Shown here piece after piece: positions 1-12,602 of a DNA stretch of 64,000 nucleotides. A program made the translations under genes and the position numbers. The DNA comes from Lagopus muta (lineage: Eukaryota > Chordata > Aves > Galliformes > Phasianidae). The DNA lies in assembly GCF_023343835.1 (NCBI RefSeq), contig NC_064443.1, forward strand, positions 9,176,001 to 9,240,000, in the 5' to 3' direction. Every line of letters begins with the position of its first letter. The stretch's first letter is position 1. Under the pieces are notes generated by a model. It ran no database searches. It was given only the letters and a program-made list of their open reading frames with translations, and was not told where the DNA came from.

Positions 1-2961
1 GTCCTCTTTATCTGGCAGCAAGGGAAGCAGGCAGAGGCTGCCCTGCCCGCCAGGGCTCGATGCTCCTGTGGCAGTGGGGGGATGCTGTGGACATGTCCCT
101 GCCCACTGCTGGGAAAGTCACCTAACTTTCACTCTGCTGCAGCTCCTTGGCCTCCCTCCAGCTTTCCCAAATTCATCACTGATTATTTTGGAAAAAAGAG
201 GACTTCTTCCTGCCTGGATGTTCAGTCTTTTTGTTTGTTTGTTTTAGTTAAAAAAAAGAGCATTGTTAAAAAGTGTTGTTTTTTTTTTTTTTACTGCTGG
301 ACAAAGAGACCTGAAGCTGTATGCACAGTAGTCAGAGCATGGAGAGCAAAATCCCTTTTGTCCTACCAGTGAGGAATAACCATATCAGACCAAGGCAGCA
401 GTATCAGAGGACTTCCATGACATGAGCATCTCCAGGATGAGTCTCTGGGAAGTATTTGGGCTTGGAGGAGTTGCTGTGAGATGCAGGCGTGCCTTCTGCT
501 CATCCTGTTGGAAGCCTGCTGAGCCAGCATGGAGCACAGAGCTGTAGAACGGTCTGACAATCTGTGTACAACATAGTTCTCATTCTCCATCACCGCTCAA
601 AACTGGAGCCCCCAGCCCAAACCATTGGACTCACCCTATATTTACTGCAGCGAGGCACCGAGCCCACCAGGAGTGTTTCAGACATCTGCCTGAAAACAAA
701 ACAAATACCTTTCCTTAATGCAATAGATGGATTTAAAAAAATGAACTGAACATCAGAAGCTTAAATATAAACTTAGATTAGTGAACAGGCAATACAAACA
801 GAGCCCTGACTCTGCAAACATTTACGTATGCAAGAATCCTGGGCACTCGAGCTGAAGGGGAAGGATCGTGTATCTGAGCACACTCATGAGGATGGTGTCT
901 TTGCCTTGCTGGAGCTGCACGCAGACCGATTGACACAGAGCTCCCATCAGCAGGGCAGAAGTGCAGCCATGGCTTTGCCAGCCACGTTCTCTCGATTTTC
1001 TGTACAACACAAGGTGCAATTTGCCAACCCAGCCTGCGGGTGCTGCTTGCATGGATGCTCCGATCCCAGCTGGTGGGATGAGGGCCAACACCAGCACCAC
1101 AGCCCAGCTCAGGGAGCTGACAGCTCTGTGCCTTCACTCAGTTTAAGGTCCACACGGAGCGAATACCAACACGAGGTGTCCGTGCTGCAGGGCGAGCGGA
1201 GCTGGGAGGCTCTGTTACAGAACAAGTGTCCATTAGCGCAGGAGGCAGCGCAGATGCTATCTGGCTGTGGTGTTATCCCTCACTGTTACAACTTTGGACA
1301 GTTAAGATCTTGATGACATTATGAGCGGGGCTAGGGGCAAACCGTGGCCGCAGCCAGATTAATAGCGTGCACAGGGCTGGGCTGATCCCTTTGCTCAGTA
1401 CCGAAGCGAGTGCTGCTTTGCTCCCGAACTTCCCTGTTCCTCCCCATAGCCAAACTCGCAACCGGCTCACCGAAACGAGGTGGATTTAAGCACAGCCCCC
1501 CTAAGTCAACGCGTGGCACCGAACACGAAGCAGCGACGCTCACAGCATCCCCGCATGGAGCCGGGATGGCCGAAGCCCTTTCCCAGCCCCGCGCTCTCCC
1601 AGCACAAACCTCTCCCACCCCACGCCTCGCCCACCCGCCGCTCAGCCGCCAGCCCAGGGGCGTGCGGTGTTTGCTTAAGCCGGGGCTGGTTTCACGTTTT
1701 CGCAGTGATATGATAATTGCGTTTAGATAGCCCTGTCTCTCTCTGCTGGGCTTTTCACAGGGCTCTCCTGGCCCCCAGCAGGGCTCATTTAAAAGCGGCT
1801 CCGCTCTCAATGACACGCCGCAATGTTTTCAAAAAGAAACAAGCAGCGAGAGGCTCGCTGGAAAAATAACAAAGAGACCCAATTACAAGCCAATGTGTTG
1901 AAGGGTCCCAGGGCCGTCTGTGGGCAAATTAGGGCCAATTAAAGGTCAAAATGATTTAAGGTATAAGGAGAGAGGGAAGAGAAACAATTGGCCGGATTCC
2001 TGCACAGAATAAGTGTCTGCTGCTCGGTTTGAATAGGTTTTAGCGCTCAAATGATAGAGAAACTTCAGAGCTGAGGTTTTGCCCGATGTTTAAAGTGGGT
2101 GTTCGTGCCTGAGAAAGCGGGACAGAGGGCTGTCTGAGGGAGATGTGCTGCCAAGCTTTGCATTTGCCTTCCTGCAAAGGCAGCTTGGAGCCATAAACCC
2201 GAGGTCTGGAGGCTGAGAGGCCATGCTTGGCTACATCATTTTTTTCAGTTAGAAGTCTGTTTGGTTTTGATGGTTAGGAGGTATTTAAAAAGTCACACTC
2301 AGCTGATGTAGCACAGCCCTCCTGCATGAATACACCTTGTCTCCTGCCCTGTGTACATTCGTGCACAGGGCAAAGCATCTCTCCCTCACCTCAGCTCGTG
2401 GGTAAGCTCACCTTCACCCACCTGCAAAAGCTGAAATCTCACCTAAAACCAGCCCAGCATCTGCAAAGCAGGCTGGGGATTTCACACGGGGTTTCCTTCC
2501 AGGCTCAGTCCTTCCACCCGCAGCCAGCTCAAACCCCAGCAATGCTGCAATGAAAATAGAGTGATAAATACTGTCACCAGTGCTATTTAAAACCAGAGAA
2601 CATGTTCACCCCGCTGCTTTCTGTTGGATTTCAAACGAAGATTTTGGAGGAGATGGCTTTCTCATTGTTTTTATCCAGAAACAAAGAAGCCTGGAGAAGG
2701 CCTGAACTTCTGCTGGCTCCCTGCATCTCCCCTGCTTTGCCATGGGTGGTTCAGCAGCTCAACCACGCTCCGAGAGCTGCAGGGCTGAGCGAGCAGCTCA
2801 CTGCGTGGCAGAGGGCAGGCAGGGAGTGGTGGAACCCCAACACAGCAGGGTGGGCAGCGTGTGGTTTGGGTGAACAAAGGCAGGCAGGTGGATCCAGGTC
2901 TCATTTCAGGCTCATCCTCCTGCCACTGTCACATTTTAGTAATGGACAAAAAAAGTAAAGA
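1..2961. other. Non-coding stretch with one regulatory-looking block
   Basis: No convincing gene. 1-1300 is ordinary unique sequence with a T homopolymer at about 279-292. 1380-1830 is moderately GC-rich and keeps many CpG dinucleotides. 1690-2130 is listed separately as a regulatory-looking block. 2130-2960 shows nothing recognisable. The short open frames here lack splice sites, domains or codon structure that would support coding. Confidence 0.5.
1690..2130. promoter_or_regulatory. Candidate conserved non-coding element
   Basis: This block mixes AT-rich homeodomain-like words (GATAATTGCG, CCAATTAAAGG, AGACCCAATTACAAG) with GC-rich words and has no stable reading frame, repeat or homopolymer. 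That texture is typical of vertebrate developmental enhancers. The call rests on composition and motif style only; no alignment was made. A genome alignment of chicken with turtle, alligator or human would decide it. Confidence 0.3.
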
Positions 2962-3232
2962 AATCACAGAATAAAATCTCAGGGTCAGAATCATGAAGGC
3001 TGGAAAGGCCACTAAGATCATCTAGTTCAACCATCAACCCATCACCACCATACCTCTAAATCACATCGCTCACTGTGACATCTACCCCTCAAAACCTCCA
3101 AGGACAGCGTCCCCACCACCTCCTAGGCAGCCCATTCCATTACCTCACCACTCATTCTGAGAGGAAATTTTCCCTAACATCTAGCCTGAACCTCCCTGCA
3201 CAACTTCAGGCCCTTACCTCTCATCCTACCAA
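2962..3232 (-). repeat. CR1 LINE fragment, 3' end, minus orientation
   Basis: Read on the minus strand this is a CR1 tail. On the plus strand it opens with an ATCACAGAAT-like remnant of the 8-bp tail repeat, then GGAAAGGCCACTAAGATCAT, then the typical CCCATTCCATTACCTCACC and TCTAGCCTGAACCTCCC words. It is 5'-truncated, as nearly all avian CR1 copies are. Divergence looks moderate, so it is an old, immobile copy. Confidence 0.85.
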
Positions 3233-3933
3233 GAAATGAAGCACTTTTTTCTTTTTCTCCCAGAATTTTATTTTATACCTTTCTGGGTGAAGAAATACTG
3301 AAACTCAGGGGGAAGACTCAGGGCAAAAGAAATGCAGACATAACATTTCAAACAGCCTGTGCTGCTGGCTGGCTTTTCATAAGAGGGCAGATAAAGCCAC
3401 CTGGAACAAGATGGCACAACTGATGCTTCCACCCAATTTTTCATCGTCTGTGACATCTTCAGCATTGCCCACCCGGACTGTTTGGAGACAGCCGGTTGTT
3501 GGCTACACATTTTCTTACAGTCTTGCTCATTAAAAACAGTCAAACAAAGACAAAAGCAACCTTTAAAAAACAACCCAACAGTTTAAACTCGTTTTACAAA
3601 TGGCTTTAAAACATCCAGCCGCGTCCCACCTCATCCTGCCCCTTCCTACCATCTCCAGCTGGAAAAAAAAAAAAGAAAAAAAAAAAGAGGCCATAAAACA
3701 GTTCTGTGCAGTCACATGTAAATCCCCTGTCTCTGTTAAGGCGAGAGATTAGCCTGTTAACAAAGTTACCTTGTCACCTACCCTGCTTAATCCTTGCATT
3801 TCAAAGTGTAATTTTATTGAGCGCCTGGGAGCTGAAATCTGCTGTGTGTTATTTATTTATTTATGCCGCTCAATCGGTCCCTACTTTTTTTTTTTTTTTC
3901 CTTCCTTTCTCTCCTTTAATTTACCTGGACCTC

Positions 3934-3960
3934 AATAATAATAATAATAATAAGTACATA

Positions 3961-3991
<31 letters not shown>
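3934..3991 (+). repeat. Compound microsatellite (AAT)n-(TA)n-(T)n
   Basis: About six AAT units are followed by a short GTACA interruption, about ten TA units and a T run of about 15. It is directly visible and likely polymorphic in length. The T run plus adjacent repeats could in principle mark the A tail of an inserted retroelement on the minus strand, but no element body is recognisable beside it. Confidence 0.95.
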
Positions 3992-3999
3992 AAACTGTG

Positions 4000-4440
4000 C
4001 CGACAGCCGTGGATTTTGGAGAGGCGGCACCTCTGCGTGTGCATAAATTTCCATGTCTTTCTTTAACCCTTTGGAAGCTGGGGAAATGCAAAGCCCCCAT
4101 CCCCGCCCCGCAGCTCGCTGAGCCGGCAGCTGCCGGCGCTGTGTGCTGCACGGCCGGGCTGCAGCGGGGTATCCCAGCCGTAAATCTGTCAATACAAAGA
4201 GAACGACGCACACGCAAAAAAATGCGGTTAAACCCAAGAAAAGCAGCATAATTACAGGTTCATTACGGCAAACAAAAGCGTCCCCCGATCCCACCCCTTT
4301 GGCAGGGACGGAGGGATTCCAAGAGGCTCATTATGTAGTTACGTCGGTAGGGTCAGAGCACAGCGTTGCGGCCCCGCTCCCTGCCCAGCTGGGATGCGCC
4401 CATCGGGGCGCCCCGCGTCCACCCGGCCTCGTCTCAAACC
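4000..4440. promoter_or_regulatory. CpG-retaining GC-rich block, candidate regulatory element
   Basis: Many intact CpGs (for example in GAGCCGGCAGCTGCCGGCGC and in TTACGTCGGTAGGG) lie in a background that is otherwise CpG-poor. A RUNX-like TGCGGTT and the AT-rich AGCATAATTACAGG word occur inside. It could be a conserved enhancer or the CpG island of an unannotated transcript. No TATA box or clear first exon is visible. Confidence 0.3.
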
Positions 4441-7400
4441 TTCTTTCGGGTTCATTTAAAGTGCATCTGGCCACAGTGAAAGGCGCTGGGTGGCAGCCTG
4501 AGGACCAAAGGCTTTCTACTGATCTGCCAAGGGAATGGAAAGGGGAGGCTGGGTGCAGGAAAAGGGACAGCAGTCCCATCTCTATGGCCTGCTCAGTGCC
4601 AGCTTTGCATTCCAAACCCTCCTCGGTGCCAGCTGGCCAAGACACAAGGCTACCACGGCCCATCCAGCCATCTCCTCTCTGCTTGCTGATGGCTCCGACC
4701 CAACCTGGGTTGGAAGATCACAGTGACCCAACTCATACCGAATTTCCCAGAAGTTGGGAAACTCAACACACTAAACCTTTTCCCCAGGACACCTCCAGCC
4801 CTGTGCAAGCCCTGCAAGGGATGCAGCCGGTGCTTTTCAGCTGTTTCCAACACACGGCTCCCTTTCTCACCGGGTGTGAAGTCCCCTCCGACACCACATG
4901 CCCCTTCCAGAGCCACAGCTTCCCTCTCTGTCCGACAAAGAATTGAGGAACTCCAACGGCACCGCCAAATATTCAGGGAACCTGGCAGCCCCCTTCCCTT
5001 CCACCCGCAGTGGCGGTGAGCACCGACAGCACGCCCACACTGGGCCTGCCTCCATCTGTAACCCAAACGTCAAAACATTTCCTCCTGCAGCCCCGTTTTG
5101 CTCATGGTAGTCCTGACCCCAGGTCTGAGCCGCACTGCTTTTGGGGTCTGCCTTGCCGAGCCATTACTGTCACTGCCCCACTGTGCGCAGATAAGAATAG
5201 GCTGCTTCTTCTGACTCATTTAGCTAAAACAATGGAGCCACCAGAGGCCAAATTAATCCCTGGTGACTTCAGCAAAGTTCCACCAGGCTAAATTTGGTCC
5301 CAAGTGTACAATTAGCACGGAGGAGAGCACGGTGTCATGACAGCCTCTTGGCTCTTCCCTTGGGCTCCCTTCGTCAGCCCCATGGCTGAGTGCTCCCCTG
5401 CCATTTCTGGGCACGGGGAAGGGCCCCCTGCTAGGGACAGGCAGCCCATCATGGGCTGGGGCAGGACAGATCCCATTTCCCTTGGAGCTGCCTTGAGTTT
5501 GCCTTGGAGCCCCATCCCCCGCTGCCCACAGGCATCCCCACAGTACTGTCTTCAGCTGGTCCAGGTGTCCCTTTGACGGCCATGGAAGGGAGCCATGGGC
5601 TGGGAACAACTGAAAAGCACAGGCTGCACGGAGACTCAGCCCTCACCAGCCTCTGTGCAGTAACTTTGTGGCCACCAGATTCCCTCTAGTAACAGCTAAA
5701 CCACCAAACCACATTTTTTTCAGCACATTTGTGTTTCAGATGTAGAAGAATGGGTCAGAAATCGCTAAAGGAATCGTCTCGGGTGACTCTTAGCTGACCC
5801 AGGAGCAGAGGCTTTGCTCAGCAGCTCCCGCAGCCACACACAAGTGCTGTGTGTGAAAAACAGAAGGTGCAGAAATAAAATATAAAATAAGTATTTAAAA
5901 AAAAAGAAGAAGAAGAAGAAGAAGGTAACCAGACCTTTTCAAACTCCAGAAGTACTTCCTCAAACACATGGTTTTGTGCACCAGGCACAGGCAGAGTCTG
6001 GATGGCGGTGCTGATCCTGCTCTGCAGCACAGTGCACGCAGGTGGGTCTCACCAGCAACGGCTCGTGTAGGATGGGGTTTGCTCTGAGAACACTCTCACT
6101 AACCTCAGAGTGCCTGTGCATTGGAAAAAAAACAAGCAATGAGAAAGCCTCAAATAATTGAAAATATAATACATACACATATAAAAGGGGAACAAAGAGC
6201 AGAATGTGGGAGTCAGGGAGGTCTGTGCTTGGAGCTTCCCTCCCATGCTCCCCTGCCCTTCCTGCCCCACAACCCGGAGCAGTTTCAGCTTCTCATTCCA
6301 CTGACAATTCTTCATAGGCTCCAGGATTTGAGGGAGCTTCCTGTTTCACCACAAAACCTCGCGTCCTTTTGCTTTGTCTGGCTGTTAAAACTGTGCCAAC
6401 AAAGTGGCATTGAATGCATTTACCCCCTGTCTTGAGCCCGACGCTGAAGCTGCACTGCTCATCGTGGTTTGGTTCCTACATCCCCTCTCCATATATTTCC
6501 CCTCTTGCAAGCACACAGTGGTTGCTCCAGCATTGCATGGGTTGCGTGTGTTATTTTGTTATTGCACGGTTGCTGGTGACAACTGATCTGCACGCACTGC
6601 TTTGTTTTTGCAGGGTTGCTTTAAAATCCTAGGCTCCTGGTATTAGTTCCATTTATTTATTTTAGGAAAGGGTAGTTTTAAGGCTTGAAAAATAAACACG
6701 CTTAAAGACATACCAAGCTATGGGGAGGAGATGGTGAGTCCCCACGTTCCGCTCTTCTGGGCAGGACTGGCTGTTGGTGTTTGGTGTTTTGGCAGCTCAT
6801 GTTGGTGTCACTGCGAAAACAGCACGTTATTAATGATTCTCCAAGGGCTTGAGTTACTGCAAAAAGCTTCACCAGACACAGGGTTTAAAAGTTCAGATGA
6901 GGGAAGAGGTGTAAGGAGAAGAGGAAAAGCTCTGGTGTGGCTGATGAGGGCTTTCAGCATCATCCTGTGCCAGGCTGCTGATGGGCAACCAGGCAGTGAA
7001 AAGAGCTCTGTAAGGCACAAATACATTCCAGCTCACTACAGCACATCCCCAGAGCCTCCCAAAGCCCACACTCTGGGAACACAGGCCCAGTCCTCACCTG
7101 GCCTCAGCACTGTGTCCAGGGCTCATTTTTTGCTAATGAAAAGAGGTAACAGCTGAGTTTGGGCAGTACTGGGAAGGAGAAGAAAACACACTGCCCAGCA
7201 GATCATCCACAGCCACAGGAGACTGAGAAGACAATGAAATTAAGGAGAGAGACTCCTGTCAAGTGAAAAAATTAAGTCTCAGGGTATGTAATTGATGTGC
7301 TCTTGATGTGGACCCTAACTCATTTACAAAGCCTCACCTGGCACAAGCAACTCCTGCACCGAGGCAGTGGAGGACGAACATCCTGAGCAGTGTGATGAAG

Positions 7401-8159
7401 CAGGCAGTGGGAGCAGCTCCAAAGCAGGTCTCAATAGCATGAACTTCCCCATGGGGCTCTGGGGTTCTTCCTGCCTTGTCCTCCCCTTGTCCCAGCTGCT
7501 GGAAGTGGATTGCTTACTACTGTAGGCACAAGAACAACTCCAGCACCCCAAATGGGAGATTCCTCCAGCAGGACATGGCTTCAACCTGGAGATGCTGCTC
7601 TCCTTCGCTGCTGACATTTTTCAGCTGAACCCAACATCAGCTCAATCCTAAACACCAGTATGGGCTACTGAGAAGCATCTCTAGCACACCACAGTGTTTT
7701 TTCAGGGCATCAAACATCCTTGGCCATCACCGTTTGGAAACAGATTTCAAACTGCTTCTCTCCCCACTGTTACTCTGCTCTGTGCTCCTAACCCACAGCA
7801 ATAGAGCAATCAGCAAACAAACTGACTGACTGCTGGACAAAACGAGGCCCTTGGGGAGCAGGATGAGCTGCACAGATACTCCCCAGGGCTCCACCATCCA
7901 GGCTGAGGTGGAGGAATCCAACCCTGCAGCTGGCTGCGCTATCCCATAAGAAAGACATCAATCTTGAGGACATTTTCCACTATCAGTCATCCTCAGTGCT
8001 GTTTCCTGCCCCATCAGCTGCAGCAGTCAGATGGCACCAACATCCCTACTCTGTCCCCATCCTAGTGTTGTGACAGTCTGCTCCATAGGCTGACTGTCAG
8101 CACAACCACCTCAAGCCCCCACCAGCTCCTCTCTGCCTGGGGCATGCGCCATCCTCCCG

Positions 8160-8495
8160 ACACTGCCTACAAACTCTATTAGCTTTGTAATTAAAAACAG
8201 CTGTAATCTGATCAGGTGGAGATCACGGTTACAAAATGAAGGAAGCCATTAGCAGGAAATGTTGTGGTTCAGGCAGACATCAAATCAGTTTAAAGAGATT
8301 GGATTTCATTGTTTTTATACAGTTACTCCATTACTATAATGCACTGGGTCCATTTAAGCGGCTGGCTCGGAGGAGTGCTTATAAGGCAGTAGTGACATCT
8401 ATGTGAAATGAACGGCATAAACGGTGAGCGGCGAGGAGATAGCACTGAATTTACACCCCTCTCTCTACACTGAATATCAATACACCAGAGTGGGG
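8160..8495. promoter_or_regulatory. Candidate conserved non-coding element
   Basis: An unbroken run of complex AT/GC-mosaic sequence containing AGCTTTGTAATTAAAAACAG, CTGATCAGGTGG, CATTTAAGCGGCTGG and CGGCATAAACGG, with no frame, repeat or homopolymer. It ends abruptly at a C14 run. The call is based on texture only and needs cross-species alignment. Confidence 0.3.
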
Positions 8496-9636
8496 TTTGC
8501 AGGGGTGTCCTGCTTTTCCAGCCCCCTCCCCCCCCCCCCCCAATTTCCAGCCCTTCTGTAGAACAGGGGGAGCCCCCCCAGAGCAGCTTGGCTCAGAGGA
8601 CCTTTCCTCTCCTAAGCCACTGTCCTGGCTCCTGGGCAGTGAGATGGAGTGAGAACTGAAACCGCAGCAGTCACACCATTCTGCTTCCTCCTGATGAACA
8701 GCAGTGGGTCAGGGCACAGCCTGGGCACCTCTTCTCACTGGGGTGTTATTTTTTTCCTCAGTTTCCTCTCCTTGAAAGCAAAACAAAAGAAGCTCCCAAA
8801 TAATTAAAAAAAATAAAAGAGAGGTGTGGGGCGGGGGGGGGGAGATCAACTGAGCTGGGAAGCATCAGCCTTTGGCCCAGTGCTCATACCAAGGTGCAAG
8901 ATGTAATCCAAAAGCAATGTTGTTGGGAGGGGCTGTTTGCAAAATCTGTCAGCTCCCACTTTGCTTCGGGATGGGATGCAGCTCCTGTACCTACAGAAAG
9001 TCCTACACTGAGCAGCACGTGGCTGAGGGCAGTCACTGGAGGAGCGAGAGGGACAGGAGCGGGGAGGCACAGGGTTCTGGGATCTGTAGCCTGAGAACTC
9101 AGAAACCTCTCCAGGCAGCGCAGAGCACAGGCAGAGCCTCCCCTCCTTCCCAATCTCCTCATCAGAGCGGGGAGATAAGAAGGGGCCTGCAGACAAACGC
9201 CTGCTGCCTCCCACCCGCTGTGAGGAGCCCCCCCAGGCAGCACCTTGTGGTTAGCAAAGGGCTCTGGCACTTTCCAACCCATTCTGGGCAACCTCCCTCC
9301 CCTCCCACCTCTCACCCCAACCTGTATCAAATGCATCAAAGCCTGAGTAAATTATGTTCCCCTTGACCTGCTGGCAGCAAGTTCAGGCACAGGACATTAA
9401 AAGAGTAGAGGCTGAGGTTTCATGGTCAGCGGAGGTGGAGGAGGAACTGCATTGCTCTTGCCTTTAGAAGCGACGTTTTTAGTCACGTTCAGCATTTGGC
9501 AAAGCTGAGGTGGGGCTCAGGTGGAGCCAGCTAGGAGCCGGGGAGGATTTCAGAACAGTCCCCTGCTGTGTTACGTGGCAATTTCATTTGGCCTGGGCTC
9601 TGCCTAGATGAGACCACCAGACAGCAAATACAAAAT

Positions 9637-9795
9637 GATCACAGAAGGTTGGGTTGGAAAGGAGCGCAAAGATCACCCAGTTCCAACCTGGTGCTACGGG
9701 TAAGGTTACCAACCACTAAATCATGCACAGGACCAGGTTGCCCAGGGCTCCATCCATCCTGGCCTTGAACATCTCCAGGAATGGGGCATCCAACA
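9637..9795 (-). repeat. CR1 LINE fragment, minus orientation
   Basis: Plus-strand reading gives ATCACAGAAGGTTGGGTTGG, then AAAGATCACCCAGTTCCAAC, then TTGCCCAGGGCTCCATCCAT and GGCCTTGAACATCTCCAGGA. These are successive words of the CR1 3' region in reverse complement. It is truncated on the 5' side of the element. Confidence 0.85.
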
Positions 9796-11044
9796 GATAG
9801 CAAAGTGCTCCTATGTCCTCACAGACCTGGTGGCACACAGGCCTGGCAGCATGAAGGTCCAAGAGCACATAGACCCAGTGGTTGCTTCCTGGCACTGCCA
9901 CAGGTCTGGATGTGGCACTGGATGGAGCACCTTGCTCCCAAATCACTCTGCCAGTCCCTGAATAGACGGCATCAAATCTGGAGTCTGTGAAGCCACTGCC
10001 AGCAAAATAAATATTCGGGCATATTTTTAGCATGGTCTCGTTCAGAGAGAATTTCTTTGTGTCCTTCTGAGGAGCTTGCCGGATCTTTCATCAGTTTGTT
10101 TTTCTCATTAGCCGGCATAAGCTTTGTTCTTATTTAATAAAGATTAGGATCTGCTGCCTCCAGCCCTCTCTTTTTGCTCCTCTGTCAGGCCCGTGGGGGC
10201 TCGGGCTGCAGCGACGCGTTTGATGTCGGCCACGGAAGTTGAAATGCGGGACAGAAGCTGGGGTTTGTTTCCCCCAAACACCCCCATGCTTGTTCAGCCC
10301 TTGTGTGTGCCCCACAGAAAGGCAGAGGCATGGCACAGTGATGGAAAGCTGCTGCCTGGGCATGGAGGTTTCTAGGTCTGCTGGTGCATGCTTTGCAGGG
10401 TGATCTGAGCTGCCAAGAGAGCATGGAAAGAGAACAGCGAGCTGACCTGTCCATATCCCTCACAAAACAGACATGACACAGATGGGAGCTGCTTCTTCCA
10501 GCCCTGGGGTCAGGGAGAGACAAAGGAGCTCCTATTCCTTTATATACAATCAGATTCTCCTTGTGAGCACGGGGAATAAAATAACTGCTTGCTTTTCTGG
10601 AGCTGACTCATTCCTTGAAAAGAGATGGGTTAAAATGACGGCAGTCATGAACCAGAATGAATGCAATGGACTCCCAGCAGAAGGCAGTGGCATCTCCTGA
10701 GCTCTGAAACCCCGATCCCAACTGACAGCCGCTGGGTTGGACCAGCACCACATCCTGCCAGTGTGTGAGGGGGCAAGGGGCTGGGCTGTCCCCATGGTAC
10801 AAACTGCATTCCCCAGCTAGAGCTGCCACAGGTCACCTCCTAGTTATTTCCTTCACTGTCAATTGCATGGACCAGACAGGTCTCTTTGCTATGTGGCTTG
10901 GTTTGGTCATTTCCAGACCAAGATTGTATTTACCTCTTGAGAAATACTGTGGTTGTTTGTCTGCACTAACATGGATGAGGTCCACACATCTACTACTATT
11001 AATAGTGCTATTTATTAATGTAGTTTTACTTTCTTAGACATTTA

Positions 11045-11136
11045 ATCAGAGAATGGCTTGGGTTGGAGGGGACCTCAAGGCTCATTTAGTTCCAACCCCC
11101 CTGCCGCAGGCAGAGTTGCCTACTGCTGGATCAAGC
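11045..11136 (-). repeat. CR1 LINE scrap, minus orientation
   Basis: ATCAGAGAATGGCTTGGGTT, then GGAGGGGACCTCAAGGCTCA, then GTTCCAACCCCCCTGC match the terminal part of a CR1 tail in reverse complement. Only about 90 bases remain, a typical short 5'-truncated insertion. Confidence 0.8.
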
Positions 11137-12471
11137 AATAAATCAGGTTTTTATTTCTTAAAAATGAAATAAAATCATTGAGCTCTTGCATGAGGAAGGC
11201 TCCCATTTCTAGCAAGAAACATATTTAGCATACGCGCGCTTCTGGAGGGATGCATAGCTCCACGGCCAATAACACTTATCGCTTCGCCTCACATGGGGAG
11301 ATAAGGGCAAAGGCACGCAGGGCTGCGGGGCAGGAGCTGTTTGCCGAATGGGGCCTGGAAGGAATCCAGTCCCCACCCCAGTGCAGCCTTACCTGCGCCC
11401 AGGTGTGCGCCGGCGCCGGTCCCCGCGTGCTGTGCACCAATGCCAGCCGTCGGAGCTCGTGTCTCTGGGAGGGAGAGCAGAGAAGGCAGATTTTACACAC
11501 AGTATTTCTTTTCTTTTCTTTAACAGTCACTGCTGTAAATGAACTCGCCCTCGCTGTATTTGTGTCACTTGCGTTTGCTGCCTGGGACAATGTGAGAGTG
11601 CAAGTTTTCCTGGCATGACTGCTCTTGGAAAATCAGCTTCAAATCCATATATGATAGTATTCATGGAAACCACAACTCTAATTCACATGCACTGATTTCC
11701 CTGCCAGAAAGCATGCTTCCATCCAACCCAGGGATAGAAACATCACCCTGTGACTTCCTTGCCCAATCACGACCAACTGATCCTCTTCAAAACTCAAATA
11801 TTTTCCAGGGAATGTTTGCAACCCACAGTCTAAAAAAAGAAAATCTTCCCCACATTCATGCAGTGGCTCAGTGTCATAGCTGTATTCAAGGAAGATTCCT
11901 GATAGGTATTTCCCAAGCCAGACTACTCCTCTCCCAAAGAAAACAAAATGAAACAAAAAGCCTTGAGAATCAACTATTTTGGATACACAGATACTTCATT
12001 CAAAATTTCTTCCCTGTTTTCTCAAGTGCTTTACTCTGTGCTACAGAGATGTACACACAGCTCACTAGCACAGAGGGAAGGATTCGACCCTTGTAAGCCC
12101 ATCCTTCCCAATACCAGTGAGAGATGCTCCCAGCCACTGCTGTGCTCGGTGCAATGGGACAGAGGCTGGAGAGGTGGAGGGAGAGCCCTCGCTGAAGATA
12201 AAATCTATTTCTGATGTCTATAAAAACCAAACCCGAATTCACAGTTAGTTCAATGTGAGCAGTGGATGCGGGGTAATGGAGAATGGAGTTATTTATTAAT
12301 AGAAGGGCATTTCAATAGAGATCTGAGGAGGTGATATGGACCAAATGGAGGCATTTACAGAAATAATGCTCAGGAGGTTTTACCTGGTGTGCCCAGGTGT
12401 CTTAGCACTAGTCCTGGGGAGGGCCATCTCCCGTTCTCAGGAAAAGTGTTTTTGGGGGCTGCATAAAATGG
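11137..12471. other. Non-coding stretch, nothing recognised
   Basis: No gene, repeat or clear regulatory block. 11220-11590 retains some CpGs (ATACGCGCGCTTC; CCGGCGCCGGTCCCCGCG) and could be part of a regulatory element. The overlapping small open frames in several registers are what GC-rich non-coding DNA produces. Confidence 0.4.
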
Positions 12472-12602
12472 CCTAAGTTGAAAAGGATCATCACAATGAT
12501 TATCTAGTTTCAAACCCCCTGCCATAGGCAGGGTCACCAACCACTAGCCCATGCTGCCCAGACCCACATCCAGCCTGGCACTGAATGCATCCAGGGACGC
12601 AG
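12472..12602 (-). repeat. CR1 LINE scrap, minus orientation
   Basis: AAAAGGATCATCACAATGAT, then CAAACCCCCTGCCATAGGCA, then GGTCACCAACCACTAGCCCA and CATCCAGCCTGGCACTGAAT follow CR1 tail order in reverse complement. It is more diverged than the other copies, so probably older. Confidence 0.75.

Larger units (their letters stand above)
3233..9636. other. Non-coding stretch: microsatellite, CpG-rich block, regulatory-looking blocks
   Basis: No gene supported. Contents: a purine/A tract at 3663-3687, a compound microsatellite at 3934-3991, a CpG-retaining block at 4000-4440, an AAG run at 5904-5924, a regulatory-looking block at 8160-8495, a C14 run at 8528-8541 and a G run at 8833-8842. Long open frames at 4143-4946 and 8872-9366 were judged to be chance frames in GC-rich DNA. 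I see nothing in 5000-8100 beyond unique sequence. Confidence 0.45.

Noticed and set aside
4143-4946. Plus-strand frame of about 267 codons
   Set aside because: It begins with GTG rather than ATG, lies in a GC-rich low-stop region, is rich in Pro/Ser/His without any domain, and overlaps open frames on the other strand. A chance frame is the simplest reading.
8872-9366. Overlapping 164- and 151-codon frames on both strands
   Set aside because: Both strands are open at once, which is typical of stop-poor GC-rich DNA. The peptides are Cys/Ser/Pro-rich with no family resemblance.
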